Assembly (NCBI RefSeq): GCF_004216755.1
Contig: NZ_SGWZ01000005.1
Location: 1 to 64,000, forward strand
Reading direction: 5' to 3'
Length of the DNA stretch: 64,000 nt
Origin: Kerstersia gyiorum
GTDB taxonomy: Bacteria; Pseudomonadota; Gammaproteobacteria; Burkholderiales; Burkholderiaceae_B
Shown: piece after piece, positions 47,047-54,485 of the stretch
Layout of the letters: each line of letters opens with the position of its first letter
Position numbering within the stretch: the first letter of the stretch is position 1
Position numbers and translations under genes: made by a program
The notes under the pieces: generated by a model
Seen by the model: the letters and a program-made list of their open reading frames with translations, nothing else
Database searches by the model: none
What the model was told of the DNA's origin: nothing

Positions 47047-48435
47047 ATGCCTACCGCTCCCCTCCCCCATACCGCCGCGCCTGCCGCGCCCGAGGATGCG
47101 CCACGCCAGGACCTGATCTACGGCCCTGACGACCGCCCCGCCCCGCCCGTTGCCTTCATCGCCGCGCTGCAGCACCTGCTGGCGATCCTGGTGCCCATCG
47201 TCACGCCCGGCCTGCTGATCTGCCAGGCGCTGAACGTCTCCAGCCGCGACACCACGCTCATCGTATCCATGTCGCTGGTGATATCCGGCATCGCTACCTG
47301 GCTGCAATGCCGCCGCTTCGGCCCGCTGGGCGCAGGGCTGCTGATCGTCCAGGGCACCAGCTTCAACTTCGTCGGCCCGCTGATCGCCGGCGGCAGCGTC
47401 ATGGTCAAGCAAGGCACGCCGGTCGAAGCCGTCATGGCGGCCATATTCGGCGTCGTCATCGCTGGCTCCTTCGTGGAAATGGGCGTCTCGCGCATCCTGC
47501 CCTTCGTCAAGCGCCTCATCACGCCGCTGGTCACCGGCATCGTCGTCCTGCTCATCGGCCTGACCCTCATCAAGGTCGGCCTGATCAGCATGGGCGGCGG
47601 CTACGGCGCCATGCAGAACGGCACCTTCGCCAATGGCGAAAACCTCATCCTCTCCGGCCTGGTACTGGGCGCCATCATCGTACTCAACCGGGTTCCCGTC
47701 GTCTGGGTGCGCAGCACCGCACTGGTGCTGGCGCTCGTGCTGGGCTACCTCGTGGCTGGCTGGATGGGCCGCCTGGACTTCACCGGCGCCCGCGAAGCAG
47801 CGCTGTTCCAGATCCCCACGCCGCTGCACTTCGGCCTGGGATTCTCCTGGTCGCTCTTCGTCCCCATGCTGATCATCTACCTGGTGACCTCGCTGGAAGC
47901 CATCGGTGACATCACCGCCACCAGCAAAGTCTCGCGCGAACCGGTGGAAGGCCCGCTGTGGATGCAGCGCATCAAAGGCGGCGTACTCGTCAACGGCGCC
48001 AACTCCCTGCTGGCTGGCGTCTTCAACACCTTCCCCAGCTCGGTCTTCGCGCAGAACAACGGCGTCATCCAGCTCACCGGCATCGCCAGCCGCCACGTCG
48101 GCATCTGGATCGCGGGCATGCTCATCGTACTGGGCCTCTTCCCCGGCGTGGCCGGCATCCTCCAAGCCGTTCCCGAACCCGTACTCGGCGGCGCCGCCAT
48201 GGTCATGTTCGGCGCAGTGGCGGCATCAGGCATCAACATCCTGGCCGGCATCGACCTGGACCGCCGCGCCCTGCTCATCATCGCCGTCTCGCTGGCGCTG
48301 GGCCTGGGCGTATCGCAGGTACCCGAAATCCTCAGCCACCTGCCCCAGGCCATCAAAAACGTCCTGGAATCCGGCGTTGCCACGGGCGGCATCAGCGCCC
48401 TGCTGCTGAACTGGTTCCTGCCGGAAAAGAAATAA
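47047..48435 (+). CDS. NCS2 family nucleobase (xanthine/uracil-type) permease
   Basis: 462-aa proton symporter of the NCS2/NAT family with about 12-14 membrane segments. Substrate-site motifs are seen: the helix-8 glutamate in VTSLEAIGDITATS and the NAT signature region FAQNNGVIQLTGIASRHVG. This looks more like the xanthine/uric-acid branch (XanQ/UacT) than UraA, but the substrate is not certain. Start 47047 is chosen near the first conserved residues; the frame opens at 46936. Confidence 0.88.
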   Translation: MPTAPLPHTAAPAAPEDAPRQDLIYGPDDRPAPPVAFIAALQHLLAILVPIVTPGLLICQALNVSSRDTTLIVSMSLVISGIATWLQCRRFGPLGAGLLIVQGTSFNFVGPLIAGGSVMVKQGTPVEAVMAAIFGVVIAGSFVEMGVSRILPFVKRLITPLVTGIVVLLIGLTLIKVGLISMGGGYGAMQNGTFANGENLILSGLVLGAIIVLNRVPVVWVRSTALVLALVLGYLVAGWMGRLDFTGAREAALFQIPTPLHFGLGFSWSLFVPMLIIYLVTSLEAIGDITATSKVSREPVEGPLWMQRIKGGVLVNGANSLLAGVFNTFPSSVFAQNNGVIQLTGIASRHVGIWIAGMLIVLGLFPGVAGILQAVPEPVLGGAAMVMFGAVAASGINILAGIDLDRRALLIIAVSLALGLGVSQVPEILSHLPQAIKNVLESGVATGGISALLLNWFLPEKK

Positions 48436-48486
48436 GCGTTCAAAGCGGCGCTGCGGATAGAGGCCGCACATGAAGCGCAGTTGGTA

Positions 48487-48533
48487 TTTTGGTTCTCGCC
48501 ATCCTTTCATGGGAAAGGCCGCGAGAACCAAAA
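48487..48533. terminator. Large perfect hairpin between NCS2 permease and tRNA-Leu
   Basis: TTTTGGTTCTCGC (48487-48499) pairs with GCGAGAACCAAAA (48521-48533); inside, CCTTTC (48503-48508) pairs with GAAAGG (48513-48518). The TTTT in the outer arm could give a partial U-tract on either strand. It probably separates permease and tRNA transcription. Confidence 0.6.
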
Positions 48534-48566
48534 ACCGGCCAGGGCACAGCAAATTTCACGCGGAAC

Positions 48567-48596
48567 TTGGCCAATCTGCTGTAAACCACATATAAT
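48567..48596 (+). promoter_or_regulatory. Promoter of tRNA-Leu (TTGGCC-18-TATAAT)
   Basis: TTGGCC at 48567-48572, 18-nt spacer, consensus TATAAT at 48591-48596, about 50 nt before the tRNA. Confidence 0.7.
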
Positions 48597-48646
48597 TATT
48601 GTCTTCGCATCTCCCGCAGCACATCTTACGTGTTCGCGACCAACCT

Positions 48647-48731
48647 GCCCGGGTGGTGAAATTGGTAGACGCAGGGGACTCAAAATCCCCCGCCGCAAGG
48701 CGTGCCGGTTCGATTCCGGCCCCGGGCACCA
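48647..48731 (+). tRNA. tRNA-Leu (anticodon CAA), likely integration site of the island
   Basis: 85-nt tRNA with a long variable arm typical of leucine. Acceptor arms GCCCGGG/CCCGGGC, anticodon stem GGGGA/TCCCC with loop CTCAAAA (anticodon CAA), T-loop GGTTCGATTCC, CCA encoded. A tyrosine integrase gene begins 144 nt after its 3' end on the same strand, the usual layout of a tRNA-targeted island. Confidence 0.97.
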
Positions 48732-48875
48732 CTTAAAAATCCCTAGTGTTTACAAACATCTAGCGTGATTTTTAGTCTTTCCCTAGCACTAGGGGATTTT
48801 CCAAGTTTGTGAGCCAGGTACAGTTTCGGTACAGTGGCGAAGCGCCGAGCGTACTTCCGGAGCTTCTGCACATAC

Positions 48876-49943
48876 ATGGCTACTATCGTCAAAACCCCAT
48901 CTGGCACCTGGAAAGCCGTCATTCGCAAGACAGGCTGGCCAACTTCGTCCAAAACATTTCGCACCAAACGTGATGCCGAAGACTGGGCGCGTCGCACCGA
49001 AGACGAAATGGTGCGCGGCGTCTACATTCAGCGCGCCCCTGGCGAACGCATGACGCTTGAGTCGGCCCTAACCCGCTACCTGCGCGAAGTCACACCTACC
49101 AAACGCGAATCCACGCGTGCCTCTGAGTACAAAAAAGCACAACCGCTGCTCAAGCACCTTGGCAAATACTCCCTCGCCGCTCTCAGCGCCGATATCGTAG
49201 CGCAGTACCGCGACATGCGACTGGCAGGCGATCCTGACGAAAACGGCAAGCTGGTACCGCGCAGCAACAACACCGTGCGCCTGGAACTCGCGCTGCTCAG
49301 CCACTTGTTTACCATCGCCATCAAAGAATGGGGATTAGGCCTGCCCTTCAATCCCGTATCGCAGATTCGTCGTCCTGCTCCCGGTGCAGGGCGCAATCGT
49401 CGACTGACGTCCGCCGAGCACAAACGCCTGCTCGCAGCCGTCGATGCCTACTCAAACCCGATGTTCAGTTGGATCGTGCGTATCGCCCTGGAAACCGGCA
49501 TGCGGCTATCCGAGATCGGCGGCCTGCGCGTGAGCCAAGTAGACCTGCAAAGACGCGTCGTGCGCCTGGACATCACCAAGAACTCATCGCCACGCACCGT
49601 ACCGCTCACTAAAGCAGCGACAGCGGCGTTTCAGGCTGCGATGGATAACCCCACTCGACCGCCTGAAACCGATCTGGTGTTCTTTGGTGAACCAGGGCGT
49701 GATGGGGTGAGACGGCCGTACCTATTCGACAAGGCGTGGACGGACGCGAAGAAGGAGGCGGGACTGACGGACTTCCGGTTTCATGATCTAAGGCATGAAG
49801 CAGTTAGTCGACTGGTGGAAGCCGGGTTATCCGATCAGGAAGTGGCGGCGATCAGCGGGCATAAGAGTATGCAGATGCTGAAGCGGTATACGCACCTGCG
49901 GGCCGAGGATTTGGTAGGGAAGCTCGACAAGCTGAACCGTTGA
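48876..49943 (+). CDS. Tyrosine-type site-specific integrase
   Basis: 355-aa tyrosine recombinase. An N-terminal arm-binding or SAM-like region is followed by the catalytic domain with Arg in GMRLSEIGGL (near 210), Lys in DITKNSSPRTVPL, HDLRH (near 302), SGHKS and the nucleophile in KRYTHL (near 338); all catalytic residues are present. ATG 48876 is preferred on N-terminal family form (MATIVKTPSGTWKAVIR). GTG at 48834 is possible. It should catalyse integration and excision at the adjacent tRNA-Leu 3' end. Confidence 0.93.
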   Translation: MATIVKTPSGTWKAVIRKTGWPTSSKTFRTKRDAEDWARRTEDEMVRGVYIQRAPGERMTLESALTRYLREVTPTKRESTRASEYKKAQPLLKHLGKYSLAALSADIVAQYRDMRLAGDPDENGKLVPRSNNTVRLELALLSHLFTIAIKEWGLGLPFNPVSQIRRPAPGAGRNRRLTSAEHKRLLAAVDAYSNPMFSWIVRIALETGMRLSEIGGLRVSQVDLQRRVVRLDITKNSSPRTVPLTKAATAAFQAAMDNPTRPPETDLVFFGEPGRDGVRRPYLFDKAWTDAKKEAGLTDFRFHDLRHEAVSRLVEAGLSDQEVAAISGHKSMQMLKRYTHLRAEDLVGKLDKLNR

Positions 49944-50150
49944 GGGTTAGCTTAGACCAAGAGCGGAAGTTCATTTGGGTGAAGTCAATGTTAGGTGAAC
50001 GCTGGTGGCTTCCTTAGCTACAGTTGGCCTGCTTCTACAAATCTAGGCATCCGGTATGCGCTTTTAGCAGCGGCCGGCATTTGCATTTTTAGAAGCTTGC
50101 GACACACGCGCTACATTGAACCCTGAACACTCTAGTACTGGGAGAAATCG

Positions 50151-51146
50151 GTGGAGAAAGACCTACAAGCAAAAAAAAACCATCACTATGTGTGGGCGGA
50201 ATACCTCAAGAGATGGGCGCCGGACGGAAAAGAAGTTTTCTACCGTACGAAGAAAGGAAACATCAGCCAGGACAGCGTAAGGGCAGTTGCAAAGGAAAAG
50301 TTTTTCTACAAAATCACTCCTCTGACCGCATTGGATTTGAAGCTCATCGAACAACTATCCTCCCAGAGTCCTACTGCACTCCAAGAGCAGCATGCAAGAT
50401 CCTTGAAGCCTTTTCTTGAAGTGCAATCCATTGCTGATTTTTACAAAAATTCCGGGTGTTCGAATGAAGAAGTAGAGAGGTTACTGGAAACACTCTGTTG
50501 CAATGGAATGGAAAACCTTCACATGCTACATGAAGGTGCCGTATCGCAAGTGCTAACTTCGCTTGCTAATGAACAGTTGGAAGTGCTTGAGGACAAGCAA
50601 AACCTTGTGGCGTTCATGGCGTTCATTGGCCACCAGCTATCAAGAACAAAAGCATTTCGTGATTCGATATTGCTGGCCTGTGAGCACCGCAACAAAGCCT
50701 CAGCGACGCACACCGAAACTATGGAAAATGCATGGTGGTATATCAGCTACATGCTCGGAATGAACCTCGGCTACAGCATGTACATAGGCCGCGAAGTAAC
50801 TCGACAAGCATTGTTGATCAATAACACTAATGTTCCATTCATTACGTCCGATCAGCCCGTAGTGAATGTGCATTCCGATGTTTCGGAAACTGATTTTATT
50901 GCACCTGAAAACGCGGACTTTTTCTACCCGATATCACCACGCATAGGGTTCGCAATATGTGATTCTGATAGATTCAGCTCAGGCAAACAATTTGTGGATG
51001 AAAATATCGCTATCGAACTCAACTCCAAAGTTGCAAGCAACGCGCTCCATCACATTTTTGGTGACAGTGAAGATGCTCTTAAACCGTATATGAAACATGT
51101 GGGCAAGCGTATCCAAAAAACGATTCGCGCCGACGCCAAAATCTGA
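50151..51146 (+). CDS. DUF4238 domain protein
   Basis: 331-aa protein with the N-terminal signature KKNHHYVWAEYLKRWAP typical of DUF4238, and ITSDQPVVN further on. Function of the family is not established; it recurs in mobile elements and defence-rich islands. GTG start at 50151 with GGGAG 7 nt upstream. The gene is clearly lower in GC than the chromosome to its left, in keeping with transfer. It is a lone plus-strand gene between the integrase and the intron-bearing tRNA. Confidence 0.8.
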   Translation: MEKDLQAKKNHHYVWAEYLKRWAPDGKEVFYRTKKGNISQDSVRAVAKEKFFYKITPLTALDLKLIEQLSSQSPTALQEQHARSLKPFLEVQSIADFYKNSGCSNEEVERLLETLCCNGMENLHMLHEGAVSQVLTSLANEQLEVLEDKQNLVAFMAFIGHQLSRTKAFRDSILLACEHRNKASATHTETMENAWWYISYMLGMNLGYSMYIGREVTRQALLINNTNVPFITSDQPVVNVHSDVSETDFIAPENADFFYPISPRIGFAICDSDRFSSGKQFVDENIAIELNSKVASNALHHIFGDSEDALKPYMKHVGKRIQKTIRADAKI

Positions 51147-51374
51147 AACCGACTCGACTATTTTTGCCTAGATAATTAACCTAGTCTCACGCTACTGCAT
51201 TCATCAATCTCTGCCAATGGTAGTTATGTAGCAGTAGGCAGCCTTAAAGAGATTGCGCGCATGACCGACAGCAATCGCCACACTGTTGCCGCGCAGTCCG
51301 TTTACTGAACGGCTGCAACGGGTCAAAAACAGCCTTTCGCAACCCTGCGTATATAGGCAATAACAGCCAAGACT

Positions 51375-51689
51375 TGGTGCCCGAGGCCAGAGTCGAACTG
51401 GCACGCCTTGCGGCGGGGGATTTTCTTACCACTTCGGCTTTCGCCGCCGTCGCTCTAAAAGCAACGTTCGTGGCCTGGAGCACGCCTTCACCTTAGTCTC
51501 TCGACCGTAGGTGCCCGCCGTCTGCTCTCTACACCTTCCTGGCGTTCAATCACCAGGCTTGGCTCGGTATTAGCTCGGATACTTAATCCAGGGCCTTCAC
51601 CGAGTTTGACGGGCTTCACCTCATGGGTTTCCCCTTGAGGGCTCAAATTGGTCTGAGTCCCCTGCGTCTACCAATTTCACCACTCGGGC
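51375..51689 (-). tRNA. tRNA-Leu (anticodon CAA) interrupted by a group I intron
   Basis: The 5' exon (51655-51689, 35 nt) and 3' exon (51375-51424, 50 nt) join to an 85-nt tRNA-Leu of the same length and structure as the intact copy at 48647-48731. The break is after C34, the first anticodon base, so splicing restores loop CTCAAAA. The copies differ by paired changes: GCCCGAG/CTCGGGC acceptor, and T-stem GCCAG/CTGGC instead of GCCGG/CCGGC. Compensation implies a functional tRNA and not a decayed copy. CCA is encoded. It lies 50 nt downstream of an unknown 322-aa gene on the same strand. Confidence 0.93.
51425..51654 (-). ncRNA. Group I self-splicing intron in tRNA-Leu(CAA)
   Basis: 230-nt intron ending in the required terminal G (51425). 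Conserved core segments of tRNA-Leu introns are seen in order: internal guide TTTGAGCCC, the P4 5' segment AATACCGAGCCAAGC (51557-51571 on the complement), then GGAAGGTGTAGAGAGCAGACGG (R region), and AGACTAAGGTGAAGG (S region). The guide pairs GAGCCC with the exon GGGACTC (one A bulged), putting a C-G pair at the 5' splice site. No homing endonuclease reading frame is inside. Small size resembles the Azoarcus tRNA-Ile intron. Confidence 0.9.
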
Positions 51690-51739
51690 ACAGCCGGGAA
51701 TTTAGCATTAAAAAGCAGCTTAAATCCCAGAAAACAGCT

Positions 51740-52708
51740 TTATTTAGCGGGCCGCAAAGACCGATCCGTAAGTGAGGCTAATCTAGCGTAGCGTCGGCAG
51801 AAATGTTCGCTGGAGCACTGATCCCATAACGACAAAAAGGGATTGAAAACGTACTCACCGACGGATGGCGCGCAGGACAAACCTCGTCGCATCCATTCCT
51901 TCCGGATCGCGAAGGCATAGTCATAATCAGCCTTCAATCGGGCCAACTCGATATCTGCAAAATAGTCCGCGATATCAGACATCACACCCAACACATCGGG
52001 CTGGTTCGCAGCGATTGCTAGCTTCAGGCACAAGTAGGATCGAATGCCCCACTCCAAAGGATATTCCAGCCTAGCCTGAGCATCAACGGGCAGCTGAGCA
52101 CGGTACAGCCGTACCGCTTGAGCAAGGTCTTGATAGGTAATCGACTCATCGCAATCAAAATTGCTGTAGAGCTTCATTTCCAGATCATCCAAGGCTGTTT
52201 CATAGCTGTCCGCATCCCCGACGCCAAAGGCGGCATCTTCCCAAATGGCATGCCACAGCTGTCCGGGGCCTTCACGAAACCATGCCAGAGCCCCCATAGC
52301 GCCGTTACCCATGCTGCCAGCTAGGGGTTGGGTAGGAAATCTTGCCAACGGGGCGCATATCGCCTCCTGAGCGCTGTAGTAGCGTCCATCAGGAAAGAGC
52401 ACATCCAAGTATTGCACCCACTCGTCTGTCATTGCGACGGTGCCGTAAAAATTCTTGCGCCATTTGTTGCTCACATTGGTATCCCAGGTACGGCCAGGAT
52501 AGCGAGCATGCATGGTCTCGTCGAACCACCGCGAGAACTGCGCCAGGTTGTTGGCGCAGCAGACCTTGATAAACAAATGATTCAGCGTTGCAACGGTACG
52601 GACACGATCGCGCATTTCCTGCTGGCGCGTCTTCGTCGTCCCAACGGGGCGACCGCGACGCGAAATCCGAGACGAGGGTTGAACACGGGCGGCGGGCTGA
52701 TCCTTCAT
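51740..52708 (-). CDS. Unknown protein with basic AT-hook-like N-terminus
   Basis: 322 aa, not recognised. The first 35 residues are basic, with an RRGRPVGTTKTR segment similar to an AT-hook; the rest is rich in Trp and Tyr with mixed helices (for example LYSNFDCDESITYQDLAQAV). It may be a DNA-binding regulator of the element; this is inference from composition only. It is on the minus strand directly upstream of the intron-bearing tRNA-Leu, which it could co-transcribe, and is divergent from the replication/mobilization genes. Confidence 0.65.
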   Translation of the reverse strand: MKDQPAARVQPSSRISRRGRPVGTTKTRQQEMRDRVRTVATLNHLFIKVCCANNLAQFSRWFDETMHARYPGRTWDTNVSNKWRKNFYGTVAMTDEWVQYLDVLFPDGRYYSAQEAICAPLARFPTQPLAGSMGNGAMGALAWFREGPGQLWHAIWEDAAFGVGDADSYETALDDLEMKLYSNFDCDESITYQDLAQAVRLYRAQLPVDAQARLEYPLEWGIRSYLCLKLAIAANQPDVLGVMSDIADYFADIELARLKADYDYAFAIRKEWMRRGLSCAPSVGEYVFNPFLSLWDQCSSEHFCRRYARLASLTDRSLRPAK

Positions 52709-52829
52709 TCGTAATCGTTTTGGATGTAGACCGAGTTGCAGACGAATTAATTTTACAGGTGAATTTTGCGTATGTAGGGCAAAACTACGTGTGTTGAAAG
52801 TAATTAATCACAGCGTCTGGAGCCACCCA

Positions 52830-53066
52830 ATGTCCGCTACCCTCACCACATTGAAAGAGCGCTATTCCGTGCTGCTAACACTCGGCCAATTGGCCGAAGT
52901 CTTAAATCGCAGCCCTGATGGTCTACGCATCAGCTTGAGCTCATCGCAATCCGACTGGGCTGACCAAATCAATTCAACCAAGGTCAAAATCGGTAGGCGT
53001 GTGTATTTCCGCACTGAAGGCATCGCCCGTCTGATCGACGAAGCTTTCTCTGCTCACGATTCGTAA
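52830..53066 (+). CDS. Small DNA-binding (excisionase/AlpA-like) protein
   Basis: 78-aa protein with LTLGQLAEVLNRSPDGLRISL as a likely helix-turn-helix and VKIGRRVYFRTEGIARLIDEAF as the following wing/helix, the general form of AlpA/excisionase-type proteins in plasmid regions. ATG 52830 is chosen (GGAG 7 nt upstream); GTG 52791 is less likely. It is the first gene of a plus-strand set leading to the mobilization module, 10 nt before the next gene. Confidence 0.7.
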   Translation: MSATLTTLKERYSVLLTLGQLAEVLNRSPDGLRISLSSSQSDWADQINSTKVKIGRRVYFRTEGIARLIDEAFSAHDS

Positions 53067-53076
53067 GGGGTCGACG

Positions 53077-53691
53077 ATGAGCCAACAAGCCGATCTACTA
53101 CACGCTGAAACCACGTGGTTTCATATCTTTCATTCGATGATCCAAACGGGTGACATCTCGCGGATGGGGCCGTATGCCGTCACGGTGTACCTCGTGATCA
53201 AAGCGCATACCAACTTCCAATCAGGCCGCGCCTTTCCTGCCGTCACGACCATCATGGCCGAGTCCGGGATCAGCCGTAGCCAAGTGCTGCGCGAGCTACA
53301 AACGCTGCAACGCTTTGGCTACATCACTAAAACACGTGTGGGGCGTCGCAACGAATACCGCCTACGTGAGAAGGTCTGCATCCGCGATGAACAAGGCAAA
53401 CTCACCGCAGTCGCGACGTGGGACTACCTACCATCCACTGTGCAGGCGGCAACCGCTGACCTGAAGAGCGCCCTATCTTCGGGAAACTATGCCGAGTCTC
53501 GCCTCGTACACATCGAAAAGCTTCAGGTAAACGTCACACATGCCAGTGGCAATGCGGTGGTTGTCAACGCGCAAGAGTTCGCGTGCTTACCCGAAGAAAT
53601 GCGAAAACTCCTGATGTCGTTACGACAAAAAATACAAGCCGACGATGATCCTGAAGTTATACACATGCCTACCAGATACGTTTCCGGTTGA
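53077..53691 (+). CDS. Winged-helix protein, possible plasmid-type replication initiator
   Basis: 204 aa. An N-terminal helix-turn-helix (AVTTIMAESGISRSQVLRELQTLQRFGYI) is followed by RVGRRNEYRLREK, the layout of a winged-helix domain found in plasmid replication and helper proteins. The C-terminal part is not recognised. Two DnaA boxes, paired 11-bp repeats and an AT-rich palindrome lie at and just past its 3' end, which suggests a replication role for this gene. An alternative is a transcription regulator of the mob genes. Confidence 0.65.
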   Translation: MSQQADLLHAETTWFHIFHSMIQTGDISRMGPYAVTVYLVIKAHTNFQSGRAFPAVTTIMAESGISRSQVLRELQTLQRFGYITKTRVGRRNEYRLREKVCIRDEQGKLTAVATWDYLPSTVQAATADLKSALSSGNYAESRLVHIEKLQVNVTHASGNAVVVNAQEFACLPEEMRKLLMSLRQKIQADDDPEVIHMPTRYVSG

Positions 53692-53784
53692 GACCTAAGT
53701 TATCCACATTGGTATCCCGACAAGACCGTTTAAGCCGAAATTGGTATCCCCCAGAGACCCTAACAAGATAGATATATATATCTA
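53657..53784. other. Candidate vegetative replication origin
   Basis: Two perfect DnaA boxes (TTATACACA 53657-53665; TTATCCACA 53700-53708), two direct repeats ATTGGTATCCC (53708-53718 and 53740-53750, 32 bp apart) and the AT palindrome TAGATATATATATCTA (53769-53784), flanked by TAACAAGA repeats (53761-53768 and 53783-53790). This combination resembles a small iteron-type origin next to a possible initiator gene. Confidence 0.5.
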
Positions 53785-53799
53785 ACAAGAGGACGAAAA

Positions 53800-53847
53800 A
53801 TGCGACCTAGCCTGTGGGCAACCACACTTCCAAGCGTGCTGACATGA
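53800..53847 (+). CDS. 15-codon leader peptide coupled to traK-like gene
   Basis: ATG at 53800 with AGAGGACG just upstream opens a 15-codon frame (MRPSLWATTLPSVLT) whose TGA overlaps the traK-like ATG as ATGA. The traK-like start itself has no good ribosome site, so translation may be passed on by coupling. This is read from sequence alone; no homologue is known to me. Confidence 0.45.
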   Translation: MRPSLWATTLPSVLT

Positions 53848-54179
53848 AGGCACTGACAGAAAGAATTGCTGAACGACAAAGAAGCGCTGCGCCAAGTTCA
53901 GCAGGTGCAAACCGCGCAGTGATGTTGGCTCTGCGAGATGACATTCAACAGGCGTTAGACGACGGGTGGTCAGTACTAGCCATTTACCAGACCTTGCATG
54001 ATGAGGGCCAGCTGACGTTCAGCTATCAAGCCTTTCGTCGGCACGTGAACCGGCATTTGCTCGGCAAACCACCTGAACAGCCCAAACAGAGAGTCGCCAG
54101 CTCAGCGGCAGAGAAGCAGCATACAGCGCCACATAAATTCACGTTCAATCCGAGCCCAAACCCGCGAGACCTGCTCTAA
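53844..54179 (+). CDS. TraK-like oriT-binding protein
   Basis: 111-aa basic protein of the IncP TraK type, which binds and bends DNA beside oriT. Visible features are MKALTERIAERQRS at the N-terminus and a putative HTH region GWSVLAIYQTLHDEGQLTFSYQAFRRHVNRHL. RP4 TraK is somewhat longer (134 aa). Unlike RP4, where traK and traJ diverge from oriT, this gene points toward oriT. Start at 53844 is set by overlap with the leader frame; GTG 53814 is in frame. Confidence 0.78.
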   Translation: MKALTERIAERQRSAAPSSAGANRAVMLALRDDIQQALDDGWSVLAIYQTLHDEGQLTFSYQAFRRHVNRHLLGKPPEQPKQRVASSAAEKQHTAPHKFTFNPSPNPRDLL

Positions 54180-54238
54180 TGCACCGCCATTTTTTGTTCT
54201 TGCTACGTCCATTCGTCGAACGTACTGTTTGTCTTGGC

Positions 54239-54287
54239 GTTCAATCGTCGTTCAATGCAGTCATTGATCGTTCAATCTTTGTTCAAA
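54239..54287 (+). repeat. Four direct GTTCAA repeats beside oriT
   Basis: GTTCAA begins at 54239, 54250, 54270 and 54281, with centre spacing 11, 20 and 11 bp, that is one, about two and one helical turns. All lie on the same DNA face between the traK-like gene and oriT, so they are good candidates for TraK binding sites. Confidence 0.7.
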
Positions 54288-54351
54288 CGCGGAACAGAGT
54301 GGCTTTACACGACAAAACCGCGCAGAAATCGTGGGAAAGAGTACTGTGTCA

Positions 54352-54420
54352 AGCGGGCAGGATAGGTAAAGTAGGCCCACCTGCAAGCAGTCGGTCCTTC
54401 TTTACTTTCCCGTATTCGCA
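54352..54420 (-). other. oriT of RP4/IncP type with nic site
   Basis: The minus strand reads GAATACGGGAAAGTAAAGAAG, then GGTGGGCCTACTTTACC and TATCCTGCCCG in the order and spacing of RP4 oriT, which has GGTGGGCCTACTTCACC and TATCCTGCCCG. The nick should fall after TATCCTG, between 54358 and 54357 on the minus strand. An inverted repeat CTGC-AA-GCAG (54381-54390) sits where TraJ binds in RP4. TraJ-like and relaxase genes follow. Confidence 0.9.
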
Positions 54421-54485
54421 CCTAGCGGCGCTCAATGGGAATCCTGCCCTGCGGGGCCAGCGGCATGCGCCGCGGGGGTTACGCC

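Noticed and set aside
48781..48794. CCCTAG-CA-CTAGGG inverted repeat before the integrase as an attachment core
   Set aside because: Only one copy in the window, and the tRNA 3' end is the more usual crossover site; could be an operator but there is no support.
51204..51483. Small minus-strand open frames near the split tRNA
   Set aside because: They overlap the tRNA 3' exon and the intron and have no protein-like features.
52472..52485. CACATTGGTATCCC inside the 322-aa gene, identical to 53705-53718
   Set aside because: A single 14-bp match inside a coding sequence is expected by chance in 64 kb; not counted as an iteron.
54441..54448. ATCCTGCC near the traJ-like start as a nick site
   Set aside because: Matches only the nic core. 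The full RP4-like context lies on the other strand at 54352-54420.
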